From positions 1-64,000 of the forward strand of contig CAYFJX010000003.1 of NCBI GenBank assembly GCA_964343705.1: a stretch of 64,000 nt of DNA, written 5' to 3'. A program made the position numbers and the translations under genes. Shown in pieces: positions 7,934 to 14,773 of this stretch. The DNA is from JAUSFM01 sp964343705. GTDB lineage: Archaea; Nanobdellota; Nanobdellia; Woesearchaeales; UBA12501. Position 1 is the first letter of the stretch. Each line of letters opens with the position of its first letter. The notes below the pieces were generated by a model. That model made no database searches. It worked only from the letters and a program-made list of their open reading frames with translations, and was not told the DNA's origin.

Positions 7934-8547
7934 CGACGGTACATGTCAATAGGGATGTGATGTGTTTTGACTCTCTCATTCTTATGTGTTGCAGCACCAC
8001 GTACTACTCGATGTCCTCGCATGTCATCATTGATGAATGATGTCTGGTGTGGCTCTGGTGTTGGGCATGAACCCATTGCTCGAGCAGGTACAAAATAAAA
8101 ACCAGCATCAGTCAATGGATGATTAGTCATTGCAGCACACACTCGAAAGGCTAAATCTCCTTCTCCTGCAAAATGCTGTCCATACTTAACAAGCAGGTGG
8201 TTTCGGCCACTAGAAGAAACAACATATCTTCTTCCAACAAAGTATACGTCAGATTCAAGACCTTCAAGGAATTCGGTGATTGGGCGTTCATTTAAGTCTG
8301 ACATTCTGCGAGCTCGTAAAGGGTCAAACCCTTCAGCAGCTAAAAACACCTTTGCAGCATCTGGTCGCAGACTGCCAAGTGCTTCTTGTATAGTTTTGAT
8401 AATTGCAGCTTCTCCATTAGGATACGTCACAATATTATTCAGGGGGTCAAGAACCAAGGCAACATCAAGAGGCTGTCCTTGTTCAATGGGATAACGAGCC
8501 TCAACTACTTCAGGTGCTTGGTCATTTCGTTCTAACACTTGTGTCAT
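7930..8547 (-). CDS. hypothetical protein, 205 aa
   Basis: A soluble 205-residue protein with no signal or membrane segment. It starts MTQVLERNDQAPEVVEARYP, and contains LVLDPLNNIVTYPNGEAA and VYFVGRRYVVSSSGRNHLL. No known motif stands out. A TATA-like box (minus strand, about 8568-8576) lies near 25 bases before the ATG, consistent with a leaderless mRNA. Its tail overlaps livF. Confidence 0.6.
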   Translation of the reverse strand: MTQVLERNDQAPEVVEARYPIEQGQPLDVALVLDPLNNIVTYPNGEAAIIKTIQEALGSLRPDAAKVFLAAEGFDPLRARRMSDLNERPITEFLEGLESDVYFVGRRYVVSSSGRNHLLVKYGQHFAGEGDLAFRVCAAMTNHPLTDAGFYFVPARAMGSCPTPEPHQTSFINDDMRGHRVVRGAATHKNERVKTHHIPIDMYRR

Positions 8548-8588
8548 GTATAAAGTGAAGAAAGAATTGGTATTTAAGCCTGTGGGTT

Positions 8589-8633
8589 AATCCTCTTCAA
8601 TCCAACACTAACCTTTTTCTTCAAGCTGGTCAA
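8589..8633 (-). repeat. stray 45-bp copy of the sufC 3' end
   Basis: These 45 bases match 10912-10956, the last codons of sufC plus its stop, with about five differences. Read on the minus strand it gives DQLEEKG, then a stop, then WIEED and a stop, so it is not functional coding sequence. Similarity ends abruptly on both sides. It looks like a scar of a recombination event. Confidence 0.7.
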
Positions 8634-8679
8634 TAAAATCGTAAGATTTAAATATTACATTGTCTTACAATGGCATACT

Positions 8680-8946
8680 ATGGAAACAGTCACTGTCAAA
8701 TTCCAAGAGAATGTGTTGCGAGAGATAGATAAGAGTATTACTAGTCATAACTTTAATTCTCGCACAGAATTCATACGTGAAGCTGTTCGAGATAAATTAT
8801 CTAAGCTCTCTAAAGATGATTTGCTAAAGGAATTCCTTAAATTTAAAGGTAAATCAAAAAAGAAAACAACCTATGAAGAAAATAGGAAAACGCGTGAACA
8901 AGTGAGTAAAGAACTTATGGTTGAGTTAGAGAAACGATTTAAGTAA
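8680..8946 (+). CDS. ribbon-helix-helix DNA-binding protein, possible antitoxin
   Basis: An 88-residue protein with an N-terminal RHH fold: a strand in TVKFQENVLREID followed by NSRTEFIREAVRDKL, the CopG/ParD/NikR-type helix pair. The C-terminal half is highly charged. TATA-like AGATTTAAATATT (about 8644) sits 25-30 bases before the ATG. It faces the PIN gene tail to tail with an eight-base overlap, an unusual orientation for a VapBC pair, so partnership is possible but not shown. Confidence 0.75.
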   Translation: METVTVKFQENVLREIDKSITSHNFNSRTEFIREAVRDKLSKLSKDDLLKEFLKFKGKSKKKTTYEENRKTREQVSKELMVELEKRFK

Positions 8947-9364
8947 TGTTTTCTGGTCGCTCTGGTTTTTTTATATCACAAAGATTCTCAAAGAAATGTT
9001 TGTCTTGAGTAATAAGGGTTGCTTGGTGGTTTCTTGCCTGGACTGCAAAGAGGCAATCAACAAAAGGGAGATTTCTTTCTTCTGCTAATCTTCCCCCTTC
9101 TGTGTATTCTTCTTTTGTAATTTCAATTTTTATTAACACTTTGTTCATAACAAGTAGGTTTAACATATCATTTATCTCATCTTCTTCATAATCTTTTTTT
9201 AATTCCCATAATAGTGCTTCTGAAAAGAGAATAACTTCTTTTTTTACAAGAATTTTCATAAAAAGTTCTGCTGCATATTCTCCCAATGGCCGCTGTGATG
9301 TACTAAGGCGATTTTCGTAATAATCGCGCCATATACATGTGTCAAATAAGTATTTTTTAGTCAT
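8939..9364 (-). CDS. PIN-domain ribonuclease, VapC-like
   Basis: A 141-residue PIN protein. The acidic active site is visible: Asp in YLFDTCIW, Glu in SEALLWELKKD, Asp in FVDCLFAVQA and a last Asp in ITQDKHF. PIN toxins cut tRNA or rRNA. The ATG at 9364 is chosen because it follows the TrmB stop by two bases; a start at 9388 would overlap TrmB by 22 bases and add eight residues before the first strand. Co-transcribed with the TrmB gene. Confidence 0.82.
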   Translation of the reverse strand: MTKKYLFDTCIWRDYYENRLSTSQRPLGEYAAELFMKILVKKEVILFSEALLWELKKDYEEDEINDMLNLLVMNKVLIKIEITKEEYTEGGRLAEERNLPFVDCLFAVQARNHQATLITQDKHFFENLCDIKKPERPENIT

Positions 9365-9366
9365 TC

Positions 9367-10119
9367 TCACTTCTTCCCCAAAGCCCACATAACTTTAAAA
9401 TAATTCTTAAATGAATCAGCGACCTTTTTATTTTTCACACGAAAAGCTATCGGATCCTTTATCCATAATGCAATAAACATAACATCTTTGTAAATATTAA
9501 TCGTTGCAGGTGTCTCCTGGGGGAGAAACCTATTTTCTGTTATGGGTGATTGTTGTTCGTATTGGAATGTTTCTCGTGCACTTTCATTGTATAGGACTTT
9601 CCATTTCATTTTCTTTTTTTCACACTTTTTTATGATTTTGGTTATAAGGGCATCAGTTCTTTCTTTGTCTTCTCCAGCGTATGCTCCCAATACATACCAT
9701 GTATCATTTTTTCCCATGGCTTTTATGCCTTCATTAAATACTGTTTCCATTCCTTTCCATCCTTTGAATATTTCAGCTTCACTTTCATCTACCCCTAATG
9801 TTTGTTGCTGTTTAAGCTGGGGAAGAATGGTTTGTATTGCTTTCTCTTGTTCATCTATTTTTTTCTTTTTATCATCAAGAAAGTCCAGTAGCCTATCTGG
9901 GTCAACAGCTTTGAAATGCTTGATGTTCGATTTTATGACATGCGTAACTAGGCCCTTATCAGCTAATCTTTCCAAGCCATCATATACTTTTGAGGTGTGG
10001 ACACCTGTCTTTTTTATTATAGCGCCAGATGTGGTTGATCCTAGTCTGAGTAATGCAAGATAGATTTTGATCTCATTTTTTGAGAGTCCAATGTTTTGTA
10101 AGATACTTTTTATTGCCAT
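9367..10119 (-). CDS. TrmB-family transcriptional regulator
   Basis: A 250-residue archaeal regulator. The N-terminal winged helix (SKNEIKIYLALLRLG to SKVYDGLERLADKGLV) is followed by a coiled coil (residues about 80-110) and the TrmB effector-type C-terminal domain ending in SFKNYFKVMWALGK. TrmB proteins usually respond to sugars or other small ligands. It is divergent from the isochorismatase-family gene, and a palindrome lies between the two TATA boxes, so it probably controls itself and that neighbour. Confidence 0.88.
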   Translation of the reverse strand: MAIKSILQNIGLSKNEIKIYLALLRLGSTTSGAIIKKTGVHTSKVYDGLERLADKGLVTHVIKSNIKHFKAVDPDRLLDFLDDKKKKIDEQEKAIQTILPQLKQQQTLGVDESEAEIFKGWKGMETVFNEGIKAMGKNDTWYVLGAYAGEDKERTDALITKIIKKCEKKKMKWKVLYNESARETFQYEQQSPITENRFLPQETPATINIYKDVMFIALWIKDPIAFRVKNKKVADSFKNYFKVMWALGKK

Positions 10120-10140
10120 TATAACTCTTGAGATATCACT

Positions 10141-10192
10141 CTATTTAAATCTTTCTACTCTTCCCCCTTTGGGGAAGAAGAACTTTTAAATA
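10141..10192. promoter_or_regulatory. divergent promoter with CTTCCCC palindrome
   Basis: Two TATA boxes face outward: CTATTTAAATC (10141-10151, minus strand, for trmB) and CTTTTAAATAC (about 10183-10192, plus strand). Between them is a perfect 7-4-7 palindrome, CTTCCCC at 10160-10166 and GGGGAAG at 10171-10177. A third half-site, CTTCCCC, lies at 10193-10199. The layout fits an operator bound by the TrmB protein and controlling both genes. Confidence 0.65.
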
Positions 10193-10208
10193 CTTCCCCT
10201 CTTCTAGA

Positions 10209-10886
10209 ATGGTGGTGCTTATGATGTTATTAAGGATTCAAGCTCAACCCTATCAATATTGTTTTGAACCAGAAAGAACAGCCTTAGTAGTTATAGATTT
10301 CCAAAGAGATTTTCTACTTCCAGGGGGATTTGGTGAAAGCCTTGGCAATGATGTTTCTTTACTGCAAAAAGCTGTCAAGCCAACAAAAAAAGTTTTGGAA
10401 AAATGGAGAAAATATAATCTACTTGTTTATCATGTGCGGGAAGGCCACAAGCCTGATTTGAGTGATTGTCCTGAATCAAAAAGAATGCGTGGGAATCTTG
10501 AAAAGAAGATTGGAGATGTTGGTCCAATGGGTAGGATCTTAGTTAGAGGAGAATATGGCCATGGGATAATTGATGAATTAGCTCCACTTCCAAATGAGCC
10601 AGTTATTGATAAACCCGGGAAGTGTGCTTTCTATGCTACTGATCTAGATGAACAATTAAAATCAAGAAACATAGAATATTTCATATTTACAGGTGTAACA
10701 ACAGAAGTTTGTGCATTAACTACTTTTGCAGCTGCGAATGATAGGGGATATGAACCACTCTGTCTGAGCGATTGTGTTGCATCCTACAAACCCGACTTGC
10801 ACCAAACGGCACTCAGAATGATTACATCCCAAGGCGGGATTTTTGGATGGGTTACAGAATCAAAAGAACTGCTTGCCTCATTTTAA
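10209..10886 (+). CDS. isochorismatase-family cysteine hydrolase
   Basis: A 225-residue alpha/beta hydrolase. The catalytic triad is present: Asp in VVIDFQRDF (near residue 31), Lys in KPGKCAFY (about 138), and the nucleophile Cys in TTEVCALTTF (about 171), with the cis-peptide-type GVTTEVC motif. Relatives include nicotinamidase, ureidoacrylate and biuret hydrolases. The long loop GRILVRGEYGHGIIDEL resembles the biuret/ureidoacrylate type, but substrate cannot be fixed. Start near a TATA box suggests a leaderless mRNA; ATGs at 10221 and 10224 are alternatives. Confidence 0.85.
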   Translation: MVVLMMLLRIQAQPYQYCFEPERTALVVIDFQRDFLLPGGFGESLGNDVSLLQKAVKPTKKVLEKWRKYNLLVYHVREGHKPDLSDCPESKRMRGNLEKKIGDVGPMGRILVRGEYGHGIIDELAPLPNEPVIDKPGKCAFYATDLDEQLKSRNIEYFIFTGVTTEVCALTTFAAANDRGYEPLCLSDCVASYKPDLHQTALRMITSQGGIFGWVTESKELLASF

Positions 10887-10899
10887 ACTTAATATGTCT

Positions 10900-11652
10900 T
10901 CAATCCTCTTCGATCCAATCATAACCTTTTTCTTCAAGCTGGTCAACCAGTTCTCCAGTACCAGACAAGACAACTTTTCCTTTAACAAGAATGTGGAGTG
11001 TGTCTGGTTTTACATGTTCAAGAATTCGCTTGTAGTGGGTAATTATCAAAATGCACTTCTCTGGTGACATGAATGCATTAACGCCGTCTGCAACTGCTTT
11101 AAGTGCATCAATGTCTAAACCTGAATCAGTCTCATCAAGTATTGCTAGCTTTGGATCAAGCACAGCCATTTGTAAGATTTCTGCTCGCTTTTTTTCACCA
11201 CCAGAAAAACCCTCATTCAGGTATCGTGCTGCAAGTGTTGCATCCATCTTAAGCAGTTTCATTTTTTCATGCAACAAATTCTTAAAATCAAGAACTGATA
11301 CTTTGCTTCCTCGAACACTGTTTAATGCAGTTCGTAAAAAGTTAGAGATGGTAACACCTGCAATTTCGCTAGGGTATTGGAAACTCATAAAGAGACCTTT
11401 TTTTGCTCGTTCATCTGGTCCTAGTTCAGTGATATCTTCTCTATTAAAGAGGATCTGCCCACTTTTGACAGTATATTTTGGACTTCCCATCAACACATGT
11501 GCTAGTGTTGACTTGCCAGAACCATTTGGTCCCATAAGAGCATTAATCTTTCCAAGCTCAAGAGTGAGATTAACACCTTTGAGTATTTCTTTGTCATCAA
11601 TGTTTACATGTAAATCTTTGATTTCTAGTACATTCATTTTTGTCACCGTCAT
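10900..11652 (-). CDS. sufC: Fe-S cluster assembly ATPase SufC
   Basis: ABC-type ATPase of the SufBCD scaffold, 250 residues. Walker A GPNGSGKST, signature FSGGEKKRAEILQ, Walker B LAILDETDSGLDIDAL (the SufC-specific DSGLD) and H-loop in IITHYKRIL are intact. The ATG at 11652 overlaps the sufU stop as ATGA, so the 15 extra residues of the longer frame are discounted. Last gene of the suf operon; a decayed copy of its 3' end lies at 8589-8633. Confidence 0.95.
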   Translation of the reverse strand: MTVTKMNVLEIKDLHVNIDDKEILKGVNLTLELGKINALMGPNGSGKSTLAHVLMGSPKYTVKSGQILFNREDITELGPDERAKKGLFMSFQYPSEIAGVTISNFLRTALNSVRGSKVSVLDFKNLLHEKMKLLKMDATLAARYLNEGFSGGEKKRAEILQMAVLDPKLAILDETDSGLDIDALKAVADGVNAFMSPEKCILIITHYKRILEHVKPDTLHILVKGKVVLSGTGELVDQLEEKGYDWIEED

Positions 11653-12026
11653 TGTTGGACTGTTTTGTGCAAAGCTTCCAAAGCCAACAAGGCACACTTG
11701 AGCCGTACTGGGCCGATTGGAATCATTAACATCTCTAACACATCATCTTTTTGTAATTTTAATACTTCATCAACACCAAGGCCTTTTACCTTGTCAGTTA
11801 CAAGGGATGCTGCTGCCATTGAAATTGCGCAGCCTTTTCCTTCAAAGCGAACATCATTAACAGTATTGTCTTGCAAAGCAACATGGATCGTGATGTCATC
11901 TCCACACAACGGATTATTCTCGTTATGTGAATGTGTTGCATTGTCAAGACTACCAAAATTGTGTGGGTGCTTGTACAAATCAAGTATGTGTTCCTTGTAC
12001 ATTTCTCGTGCTGTTACTGCGTCCAT
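11649..12026 (-). CDS. sufU: Fe-S scaffold/sulfur carrier SufU (IscU-like)
   Basis: A 125-residue U-type protein with three conserved cysteines, Cys41 (NPLCGD, followed by Asp43), Cys66 (GKGCAIS) and Cys111 (RLKCALLALEAL). The 18-20 residue insertion between the second and third cysteines that marks SufU appears short, so it is intermediate between IscU and SufU. It either receives sulfur from SufS or carries a cluster. It lies between the nitroreductase gene and sufC. Confidence 0.88.
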   Translation of the reverse strand: MDAVTAREMYKEHILDLYKHPHNFGSLDNATHSHNENNPLCGDDITIHVALQDNTVNDVRFEGKGCAISMAAASLVTDKVKGLGVDEVLKLQKDDVLEMLMIPIGPVRLKCALLALEALHKTVQQ

Positions 12027-12028
12027 TG

Positions 12029-12625
12029 TTACTCTTGTGTTCCTGGAAACTCCCCTTCAAATACAGTTTCCATAAGTTTTTTTCTGCCTGTGAGGATCTC
12101 TTTTTTCTGCATTTCTTCAGGCAAGTCTTCTTTTTTCCCTGGTTTACCTATTGCAATCATTGCTTCAACACTAAAGTTTTCAGGGATCTTTAGTTCTTTT
12201 CGTGCTTTTTCCTGGTCAAAGCCAGCCATGCCATGAACTACAAGGCCTTTGAGCGATCCTTGCAGTGCAAAGTTTTCCCAAGCTGCACCTGTGTCAAAGC
12301 TGTGATTTGGATTTGGCTTTTCATTTCTTTCAAATCCTTTTCTTGAGGCAACAACTGCGAGCGCACCTGCATTCTTTGCCCATGCTTGATTAAAGTCAAC
12401 AAGCAGGTTAAACATTCTATCCCAGTGTTGGGTGTTCCGAAGTGCGTAGACAAATCGCCATGGTTGATCATTGTATGATGAAGGTGCCCATTTTGCAGCC
12501 TCAAACAAAGGCATAAGCTCGTCTTCTTTTACCGGTTCTCCTGACATTGCACGAGAGGACCATCTATCAGTAAACATCTTGTCTATTGGGTGTTCTGGTT
12601 TTCTTTCCATAGTTTCACGCTCCAT
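12029..12625 (-). CDS. nitroreductase-family flavoprotein
   Basis: A 198-residue FMN-dependent oxidoreductase. The family pattern is clear: RWSSRAMSGEPV (phosphate-binding Arg/Ser region), AAKWAPSSYNDQPWRFVY, an internal DTGAAWENFALQGSLKG stretch and a C-terminal MIAIGKPGKKEDLP. It sits inside the suf operon, overlapping sufS by 11 bases and two bases before sufU, which suggests a redox role alongside Fe-S assembly. This role is inference. Confidence 0.85.
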   Translation of the reverse strand: MERETMERKPEHPIDKMFTDRWSSRAMSGEPVKEDELMPLFEAAKWAPSSYNDQPWRFVYALRNTQHWDRMFNLLVDFNQAWAKNAGALAVVASRKGFERNEKPNPNHSFDTGAAWENFALQGSLKGLVVHGMAGFDQEKARKELKIPENFSVEAMIAIGKPGKKEDLPEEMQKKEILTGRKKLMETVFEGEFPGTQE

Positions 12626-13844
12626 TCTTTGCTGAGTTGAATATATCTTGTGCTTTTTCTAATGCGTTAATAAATGTATCGGCATCTTCTTTAGTGTTAT
12701 AAAAATAAAAGCTTGCCCGGCTTGTTCCTGCAACACCTAGCTTATCCATGAGGGGCATACAACAATGGTGGCCGCCTCGGATGCACACACCTTCGTCATT
12801 TGCAATTGCAGCAGTGTCATGCGGGTGGATTCCTTCTATGGTGAATGAAATAATTCCTGCACTGTTCTCGGAGGTGTACAGTTTGATGTTTGGCAATGCT
12901 CTTATTTTTTCAAGTGCATACTCTGTGAGTTCTTTTTCCCATGTTGTAATATTCTCCATGCCAATTTTTTGTAAATATGTGATTGCTGCAGCTAGTCCTA
13001 TAACTCCTGCAATGTTTGGTGTTCCTGCTTCAAACTTTTGAGGATTGTCAGCCCAGGTAGTAGTTTCATAGGTTACTTTGTTGATCATGCCACCACCAAA
13101 CGTGCTTGGCGGAAGTTTTTCTAGTAGATCTTTCTTGCCAAACAGCACACCCACTCCAGTTGGCCCGCACATTTTATGTCCAGAAAACACAAGAAAGTCA
13201 CAACCAATTGCTTGCACATCAACTTTCATGTGTGGCATACTCTGTGCAGCGTCAATAATACTAAGTGCTCCTTTGTCTTTTGCAAGCTGTACAAGTTGTT
13301 GCACATCATTTACTGTGCCAAGTGCATTTGAGATATGGGTTACTGAAACAAGAGCGGTGTTTTCTGTGATCTTATTTTTTGCATCTTCATAATCAAGAGT
13401 GAAATCATCTTTCATTTGTATGAAAGTAAGTTTCATGCCTGTGCGCTGTGCAAGTTGTTGCCAAGGAACAAGGTTTGAATGGTGCTCCATTTCTGTAAGT
13501 ACAATCTCTTTTCGATCTCCTGTAAGAGCAGTAATTGATTGTGCCAGCATATTCAATGAGTCGGTTGTGCTCTGTGTGAATACAATTTCATCAGTTTGTG
13601 CATTGATAAGCTGGGCAACTGTTTTTCGTGCATCCTCATAATGGTTTGTTGCTTTTTCGCTGAGAGTGTAAACTCCTCGATGGATATTTGCATTGGTAGT
13701 TTCATAAAAGTTTGTAATGGCAGTTATTACTGCTTTTGGTTTTTGTGTTGTAGATGCATTATCTAAATAAGCGAGGTTCTTGTTGGTCTCAAAAATAGGA
13801 AAATCTTTTCGAAACTCCTTTGCATCATTATTTGTTAGCGTCAT
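12615..13844 (-). CDS. sufS: cysteine desulfurase SufS
   Basis: PLP enzyme that takes sulfur from cysteine for cluster assembly, 409 residues, group II (SufS/CsdA). YLDNASTTQKP opens the fold, the PLP lysine is in FSGHKMCGPTG, and the catalytic Cys lies in IRGGHHCCMPLMD. NIHRGVYTLSEKAT is the conserved substrate loop. The ATG at 13844 is preferred to a TTG at 13856, which would overlap the sufD stop. It overlaps the nitroreductase gene downstream. Confidence 0.93.
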   Translation of the reverse strand: MTLTNNDAKEFRKDFPIFETNKNLAYLDNASTTQKPKAVITAITNFYETTNANIHRGVYTLSEKATNHYEDARKTVAQLINAQTDEIVFTQSTTDSLNMLAQSITALTGDRKEIVLTEMEHHSNLVPWQQLAQRTGMKLTFIQMKDDFTLDYEDAKNKITENTALVSVTHISNALGTVNDVQQLVQLAKDKGALSIIDAAQSMPHMKVDVQAIGCDFLVFSGHKMCGPTGVGVLFGKKDLLEKLPPSTFGGGMINKVTYETTTWADNPQKFEAGTPNIAGVIGLAAAITYLQKIGMENITTWEKELTEYALEKIRALPNIKLYTSENSAGIISFTIEGIHPHDTAAIANDEGVCIRGGHHCCMPLMDKLGVAGTSRASFYFYNTKEDADTFINALEKAQDIFNSAKNGA

Positions 13845-13848
13845 TTTC

Positions 13849-14772
13849 TTATTCAAGTGCAGTGAGAATGTTTTGATGGATTGTTTCTCGTAGTGCAGGG
13901 TCTTTGAAATGCTTAAGAATTGGTGTGAAATATCCTTCCACTATCTTCTGCTTTGCACTGGTTTCGTCAAGTCCACGGCTCATGAGGTAAAAGAGTTTTG
14001 TTTCATCAACTTGTCCAACAGTGCTGCCATGACTGCATTTCACATCGTGATTGTGGATTTCAAGATCAGGAACAGCATTTGCCTGTGCTTGTTTGCTGAG
14101 TAACAGTGTGTCTTGTTTTTCATATCCTCTTGATTCTGGGGCGTTCTTTCCTATCTTAATAAGGCCCTTGCTTCTTGCTTTTGCTTCGTGATTAAGAACG
14201 CCTTTAGTGACCATGTCTGAATATGTTCGGGGAGCATTGTGTACAGAGAGAGTGTTAATTTCATGATTTTGCTTATCTTTCCCAAGAAACAAAATTGTCT
14301 TGTTGGTTGTTGCTCCTTCCTCATTGAGGTTGGTGGTAATTTGGGTTGTGGTCTTTTTCCCTCCAGTAGTAAGTTCTATCCAGTTAACAGTTGCATCTCG
14401 CTTACATATTGCGGTTTTAGTTAAGTTATGAGTTGTTTGTTGATTGGTGTTAAGCAAAGTAACAAGGTCTAACTTGCTTGTTGGTTCTGCAAGTACATGC
14501 ACATTTTCTGTAACTACTGCTTCACTTTCTTCAGGACTTGTTTTGGTTAGTACAACTTTTGCCTGTGATCCTTTTTCTGCAAGAATTAAGAGGGTTGTTG
14601 TGTTGTCTTGTGCAATTTCTTCATTGATTTCAAGAGGGTGTTCTATTGTTGTGTTTCCTGGTAGTACAACAAGCATGGTTGTATCAGTGATTGGAGCTTG
14701 TAGTTGTTGCAGTTTCTCTGCATACTGACTTGCTTGTATGTCAGCTCCTTTCATAACAATTGCTTTTGTCAT
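13849..14772 (-). CDS. sufD: Fe-S scaffold protein SufD
   Basis: SufB/SufD-family beta-helix protein, 307 residues. The C-terminal part is diagnostic: DLEIHNHDVKCSHGSTVGQVDETKLFYLMSRG-type region with the SufD Cys/His in KCSHG, followed by LDETSAKQKIVEGYF. It is shorter than E. coli SufD (about 420), mostly at the N-terminus. The ATG at 14772 lies one base after the sufB stop; 21 extra residues of the longer frame are inside sufB and discounted. Confidence 0.9.
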   Translation of the reverse strand: MTKAIVMKGADIQASQYAEKLQQLQAPITDTTMLVVLPGNTTIEHPLEINEEIAQDNTTTLLILAEKGSQAKVVLTKTSPEESEAVVTENVHVLAEPTSKLDLVTLLNTNQQTTHNLTKTAICKRDATVNWIELTTGGKKTTTQITTNLNEEGATTNKTILFLGKDKQNHEINTLSVHNAPRTYSDMVTKGVLNHEAKARSKGLIKIGKNAPESRGYEKQDTLLLSKQAQANAVPDLEIHNHDVKCSHGSTVGQVDETKLFYLMSRGLDETSAKQKIVEGYFTPILKHFKDPALRETIHQNILTALE

Positions 14773-14773
14773 T

